Origin: JAYRGC01 sp041908065
GTDB lineage: Bacteria; Pseudomonadota; Alphaproteobacteria; UBA9219
Length of the DNA stretch: 64,000 nucleotides
Assembly: GCA_041908065.1 (NCBI GenBank)
Contig: JAYRGC010000028.1
Location: forward strand, 1-64,000
Reading direction: 5' to 3'
The position numbers were made by a program, and so were the translations under genes. Positions 60,272 to 64,000 of the stretch are shown piece after piece. The first letter of the stretch is position 1; every line of letters starts with the position of its first letter. Under the pieces are notes generated by a model. That model made no database searches. It was not told the DNA's origin and saw nothing but the letters and a program-made list of their open reading frames with translations.

Positions 60272-61113
60272 AAACCGCTGGGTCACCTCTTGTTACCCAT
60301 ATCGGTGGCGAGACAACCACACTTGCAACATGCTGGAAAGTCACGCGCAGAGATGGGTCGATCTTCGGCTTTACGGACTTCGATAAAAATTTGACCGTGG
60401 ACAGCTTGGTTTACCAGGCGCGTTCCGGCTATACGCGCTCGGCCATTCACACCATCGCTAACCTTGCCGTCGATAATCTAGATATCGAAAGCGCCATCGA
60501 CAGCGAAACCTTAAGCGCTCCCGACCTTCGCGCTGGTGTGTGGGATGGCGCGACGGTCGAGATTTTCCTTGTCAACTGGAGCAATATCGCCAATGGCAAG
60601 ATCATCCTGAAGCGCGGCACCATCGGCGAAGTGGAATTGAAAGATACGGTGTTCCGTGCCGAATTGCGCGGCTTGTCGCAGGCGCTTTCGCAGCAAATCG
60701 TCGAGCTTTACACGCCTGATTGCCGCGCCGATCTAGGCGATACGCGCTGCAAAATCAATCTGGTGGCGCTGACGGTAACGGGCGCGATCACCGCCGTTAC
60801 CGATAGACGCAGTTTCGCCGATACGACACGCGGAGAGTCGGTCAATCACTGGAATGGCGGCCTATTGACATGGACGAGCGGCGCGAATGTGGGTCGCAAG
60901 ATGGAAGTGAAAGCCTTCGCCAGCGGCGGTGCTTTCACGCTTTTCTTGCCTATGCCGAGCGTGGTGGCGGTGGGTGACAATTACAGCCTGCGCCCTGGCT
61001 GCGACAAGAAATTTTCCACCTGCAAAGACAGGTACAACAACGTCAAGAATTTCAGGGGCGAACCGAACGTCCCCGGCAACGATCAGGTTTTGGCTTATCC
61101 CGATGGCAAATAA
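60268..61113 (+). CDS. DUF2163 (phage BR0599-like) tail hub protein
   Basis: 281 residues from ATG 60268. TTLATCWKVTRRDGSIFGFTDFD, LRGLSQALSQQIVELYTPDCRADLGDTRC and the C-terminal RPGCDKKFSTCKDRYNN with conserved cysteines (DUF2163/BR0599) identify it, corresponding to GTA gp13. It forms part of the tail hub. It overlaps the NlpC gene by about 11 nt. Confidence 0.93.
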   Translation: MKTAGSPLVTHIGGETTTLATCWKVTRRDGSIFGFTDFDKNLTVDSLVYQARSGYTRSAIHTIANLAVDNLDIESAIDSETLSAPDLRAGVWDGATVEIFLVNWSNIANGKIILKRGTIGEVELKDTVFRAELRGLSQALSQQIVELYTPDCRADLGDTRCKINLVALTVTGAITAVTDRRSFADTTRGESVNHWNGGLLTWTSGANVGRKMEVKAFASGGAFTLFLPMPSVVAVGDNYSLRPGCDKKFSTCKDRYNNVKNFRGEPNVPGNDQVLAYPDGK

Positions 61114-61555
61114 ACTTACCCGCATGGATATTGTGCGCGAGGCGCGTGAATGGATTAACACGCCGTTCAAGCACCAAGGGCACCTCAAAGGCGTCGCTTG
61201 CGACTGCATTGGCCTCATCAAAGCCATCGGTATGCAGCACAAGTTGATGGACTACGACCCGAATTCTCCGGAGGCACTGTCCTACGCCAATTATTCCATG
61301 ATGCCGGATAGCCGTCGCATGCGTGAAGCCCTGAGCCGCTGGTTTGTCTCCATTCCGGTAGATGATGCTCTGGCGGCCGATTTTTATTTCATGGCCTGGG
61401 GTCGTGAACCTCAGCATGTCGCGCTGGTCACCGATCGCGGAATCATTCACAGCTATTCCGGTGTCGGCAAAGTGGTTGAACACAGCTTAGATGACCGCTG
61501 GCGGCAGCGTATTGCGGCGGCCTATCGCTTTCCTTATTTCGTGGAAGGTGCCTGA
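61103..61555 (+). CDS. NlpC/P60-family tail peptidase
   Basis: 150 residues from ATG 61103. The catalytic cysteine is in GVACDCIGL and the histidine in HVALVTDRGIIHSYSG, as in GTA gp14-like peptidoglycan endopeptidases. It cuts the host cell wall during DNA entry. Its TGA overlaps the ATG of the tail gene (TGATG). The longer open frame from 60929 is not needed. Confidence 0.9.
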   Translation: MANKLTRMDIVREAREWINTPFKHQGHLKGVACDCIGLIKAIGMQHKLMDYDPNSPEALSYANYSMMPDSRRMREALSRWFVSIPVDDALAADFYFMAWGREPQHVALVTDRGIIHSYSGVGKVVEHSLDDRWRQRIAAAYRFPYFVEGA

Positions 61556-64000
61556 TGGCTGTTCTTGCTCTTGGTGTGGTCGGATCCGCGCTGGGTTCTG
61601 CCATCGGGATCGGCGCGTCCGCTGGCTGGCTGGGTGGCGTTTTGCTGGGGAACCTTCTCTTCGGTGGCGGCAAAGGCCAAAATATCGAAGGCCCGCGCAT
61701 TGACGATCTGTCCGTGCAAACCTCGACCTATGGCGCACCTATCCCGCTGGTCTACGGCACGATGCGGATTTCCGGCAACGTCATCTGGGCAACGCCACTC
61801 AAAGAAAAACGCACCGTCACTCGTTCCAGCGGCGGCAAAGGCGGTGGTGGCAAGAAGTCTTCGCAGACTACCTATAGCTATTCCGTATCTTTCGCGGTTG
61901 GGCTTTGCCTTGGGCCTGTGGCAACCGTGCGCCGAATCTGGGCCGATACGAAGGTCATATATGACGCGACCGCCAGCAATACACAGTCCACCGAAAAATA
62001 TCCTGGCGTGATCCGCATTCATCGTGGCGGCGAAGATGAAGAACCAGACGCGACAATAGAAATGCACCTTGGCGCTGGTAATGTGCCTGCATTTCGGGGC
62101 TTGTGCTACCTGGTGTTTGACGATTTGCAGCTCAAGGATTTCGCCAACCGTATTCCGAATATCAGCGCGGAAGTCGTAGCTCAAGGTTCTATGCAGAGCG
62201 ATATTTTTGTTTTCCCGCCTGCAACGACCATGACAGTAGAAGGCGGGATTCTCGATCAGGCGCGCGGCACGATGATCGGCACAGGAGCCGATCATGTTTG
62301 GAAATACGATTGCGTCAACAACCGCTTCGTGTTGGAGCGTGGTTTAGAAGACCCGAATTGGGCGCCAATCTACCCTGGCGCCGATGACGTCTATGGCGAT
62401 GTCTGCGGTATGGATAGCCAAGGCTATTATTATCATGCGACTGACGCTCACGGCGTGACCATGCGCCTCGTGAAACGGCATCCTGAAACGCTGGGCATTG
62501 TGGCGATCAGTAGCCCGAAAATCAGCTTCAGCGTTAATGGCTGCGTGCGGCGTGATAAAATCTTCTGCTACGGCACACGCGAAGTTTATGACACGAATCT
62601 CAAGCTGATTATTGATCTATCGGATTATTTCCCGTCCGTCATGTTTGGCGGGCCGATGTGCGACGACCCTTATGGCCGCTATTGGCAAGTCACGGGCGGG
62701 TATGTGCGGAAGTTTGTTCCGAACGGCTTTGGCACGGGCGAACTGACCGAATGGAGCAGCACGGCTTGGACGGATGGAGAATTGCCGCGCACCGTATTCT
62801 GGGACGATTTCACAGGGCATGTCTATTTCACGCTGGGCCTTGGCGGCCGCATCGTCAAATGGCACCCCGATAACGGCTATGCAGGGCATTGTGACGATGT
62901 CGCCATCCCCGCTGGCTGGGGCATCCAGTCTGATTATAATTATCCGATTAACGGCAGGTATTGGGCTGCAGCTGATTACGATGTGACTCTGGTCAATCTC
63001 GTTACGATGAAGATTGAGCGCGAGATCGACTTGACAGATTTTGCAACCACGTTTCCGGCTCATCTCGGCGGAACTTACGAAAAGTTCACGCACTCCGCCA
63101 TCATCATGACCTACGATGGCATGTTCAAGTACCCGCTGGAGCGTTACGGGAATAACGCCGTGGCCTTATCTGGTGTTTTGACGGATATCTGCCTGAAGGC
63201 GGGCATGGCTCCCACGAGCGTCATTTCCAGCGCTGTCAGTCAGTCCCTGCGCGGGTACGTGGTCAGCCGCCGCATGGCCGCACGGGAGGCGCTGGAGCCG
63301 CTTCTGGGGTCATTCTTTATCGATGCCGTGGAAACAGACGGCATTCTGCGTTTCGTACCGCGCGGCGGCGCGTCTGTGGCCACCGTTGGAAAGGACGATT
63401 TGGGAGCGGATGACAGCGGGTCGGATGAATTAACCCGAATTTCGGAAACCCGCGTTCAGGATGTGGAGTTGCCGCAACGGCTGGATATCGTGCATGTCGA
63501 TCCGACCCGCGACCACCAGCCGAACACTCAGCATGCCGCCCGCATCACCGATGCCATCATCACGCGGGAAAAGCAGACCAGGGAAATTTCGATCTCGCTG
63601 ACGCCGGACGAAGCAAAGCAGATCGCCGAGCGCACGCTTTATAACGCCTGGGTCGAACGCAACCAGTATAAATTCAGCTTGCCGCCGAAATGGTTGCGGC
63701 TGGATCCTTCGGACGTCCTCACGATCAACCTGGACGATATTTCGCTGAAGCTGCGCTTAAATAAAGTGGACTTTGGCGGCAACAACGTCGTGTCCTGTGA
63801 AGCCGTAGCGGAAGATGAGATTGTTTATATCTCGAATTCAACAGGCTCCGGTGGCGGTCTACCGACTATCCCAATCAGCAACACGGGGCCGACTCCGTTG
63901 CTGCTCATGGATTTGCCCATGCTGCGGTATGAGGACGATACGCTGGGCATGTATTACGCCTTCGGTTTCCGCGACAACACCGTCACGGGCGCTTCGATGT
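61555..64000 (+). CDS. Large tail-tip/host-specificity protein, truncated by the window edge
   Basis: 815 codons to the edge without a stop. The N-terminal part has VTGSALG-like transmembrane-prone glycine runs, TSTYGAPIPLVYGTMRISGNVIW and a GGKGGGGKK linker, then a GTA-gp15-like body (GLCLGPVATVRRIWADTKVIY, LCYLVFDDLQLKDFANRIPNI), and later GVLTDICLKAGM and REISISLTPDEAKQIAERT in the phage-tail_3/TIM-like part. Between about residues 275 and 500 lies a stretch of repeated WxxD/GxYY-like blades resembling a beta-propeller, not part of the usual family. It probably forms the tail tip that contacts the host. Confidence 0.85.
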   Translation, partial: MAVLALGVVGSALGSAIGIGASAGWLGGVLLGNLLFGGGKGQNIEGPRIDDLSVQTSTYGAPIPLVYGTMRISGNVIWATPLKEKRTVTRSSGGKGGGGKKSSQTTYSYSVSFAVGLCLGPVATVRRIWADTKVIYDATASNTQSTEKYPGVIRIHRGGEDEEPDATIEMHLGAGNVPAFRGLCYLVFDDLQLKDFANRIPNISAEVVAQGSMQSDIFVFPPATTMTVEGGILDQARGTMIGTGADHVWKYDCVNNRFVLERGLEDPNWAPIYPGADDVYGDVCGMDSQGYYYHATDAHGVTMRLVKRHPETLGIVAISSPKISFSVNGCVRRDKIFCYGTREVYDTNLKLIIDLSDYFPSVMFGGPMCDDPYGRYWQVTGGYVRKFVPNGFGTGELTEWSSTAWTDGELPRTVFWDDFTGHVYFTLGLGGRIVKWHPDNGYAGHCDDVAIPAGWGIQSDYNYPINGRYWAAADYDVTLVNLVTMKIEREIDLTDFATTFPAHLGGTYEKFTHSAIIMTYDGMFKYPLERYGNNAVALSGVLTDICLKAGMAPTSVISSAVSQSLRGYVVSRRMAAREALEPLLGSFFIDAVETDGILRFVPRGGASVATVGKDDLGADDSGSDELTRISETRVQDVELPQRLDIVHVDPTRDHQPNTQHAARITDAIITREKQTREISISLTPDEAKQIAERTLYNAWVERNQYKFSLPPKWLRLDPSDVLTINLDDISLKLRLNKVDFGGNNVVSCEAVAEDEIVYISNSTGSGGGLPTIPISNTGPTPLLLMDLPMLRYEDDTLGMYYAFGFRDNTVTGASM

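Noticed and set aside
1..64000. CRISPR array or rRNA genes
   Set aside because: I saw no regularly spaced direct repeats of 25-40 bp and no rRNA-like sequence on either strand.

Overview
The window reads as a chromosome segment of an alphaproteobacterium that has taken up several mobile elements. Four things point to Alphaproteobacteria: a tail module with DUF2460, DUF2163 and NlpC/P60 genes as in gene-transfer-agent-like phages, the small phage families DUF2924, DUF3489, DUF3085 and DUF6362, large serine recombinases, and ordinary housekeeping genes of that group. The genus cannot be read from the sequence alone.

Layout. (1) 1-5.6 kb: tRNA-Ser(GGA), a 1,536-residue superfamily 1 helicase fused to a Vsr/DUF559-type nuclease (candidate defence protein), and, convergent with it, the 3' remnant of a serine recombinase with its small HTH partner. 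(2) 5.77-10.1 kb: a phage replication module cut at both ends (AAA ATPase tail, DUF669, two small proteins, a PD-(D/E)XK nuclease with cysteine cluster, a RecD-like helicase, a primase fragment), closed on the right by a partial IS3-family element. (3) 10.65-15.5 kb: a TetR-regulated HlyD/FtsX/ABC exporter operon with a cupin gene, apparently cut at its 3' side. (4) 15.97-24.5 kb: core-like genes: anaerobic NTP reductase nrdD behind two NrdR-type boxes, a hypothetical gene, acetyl-CoA synthetase, tRNA-Gln(CTG), a divergent beta-carbonic-anhydrase-like protein, an SDR oxidoreductase, glyceraldehyde-3-phosphate dehydrogenase and tRNA-Ala(GGC). (5) 24.5-27.5 kb: a 44-bp duplication of the 3' part of tRNA-Ala (an attachment-site signature), then a DUF2924/serine recombinase/HTH integration cassette. 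(6) 27.5-37.4 kb: cargo: an HxlR regulator, a phasin-like protein, an SMR pump, a tripartite RND multidrug efflux operon with its TetR repressor, and a divergent string of small redox/membrane genes, the first broken by an in-frame stop. (7) 37.9-64 kb: a siphovirus-type prophage running off the right edge: sigma-like regulator, primase/helicase, small early genes, three DNA methyltransferases, DUF3489, terminase, lambda-like head genes (W, B, C, D, E), tail genes with a programmed frameshift, tape measure and tail tip.

How the parts fit. Regions 5-7 could be one large integrated element: recombinase at the left end, accessory efflux genes, then the phage early and late genes, with the right end outside the window. 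The broken recombinase cassette at 5.2-5.8 kb is a relative of the intact one at 25.7-27.5 kb, so this locus has been hit more than once by the same element type. The points most worth checking are the two-frame overlap in the cytosine methyltransferase region, the two near-identical 29-bp leaders in front of separate phage genes, the reiterated GCCGACTG motifs beside the primase, an intrinsic terminator buried in a coding start, and efflux cargo sitting between recombinase and prophage.
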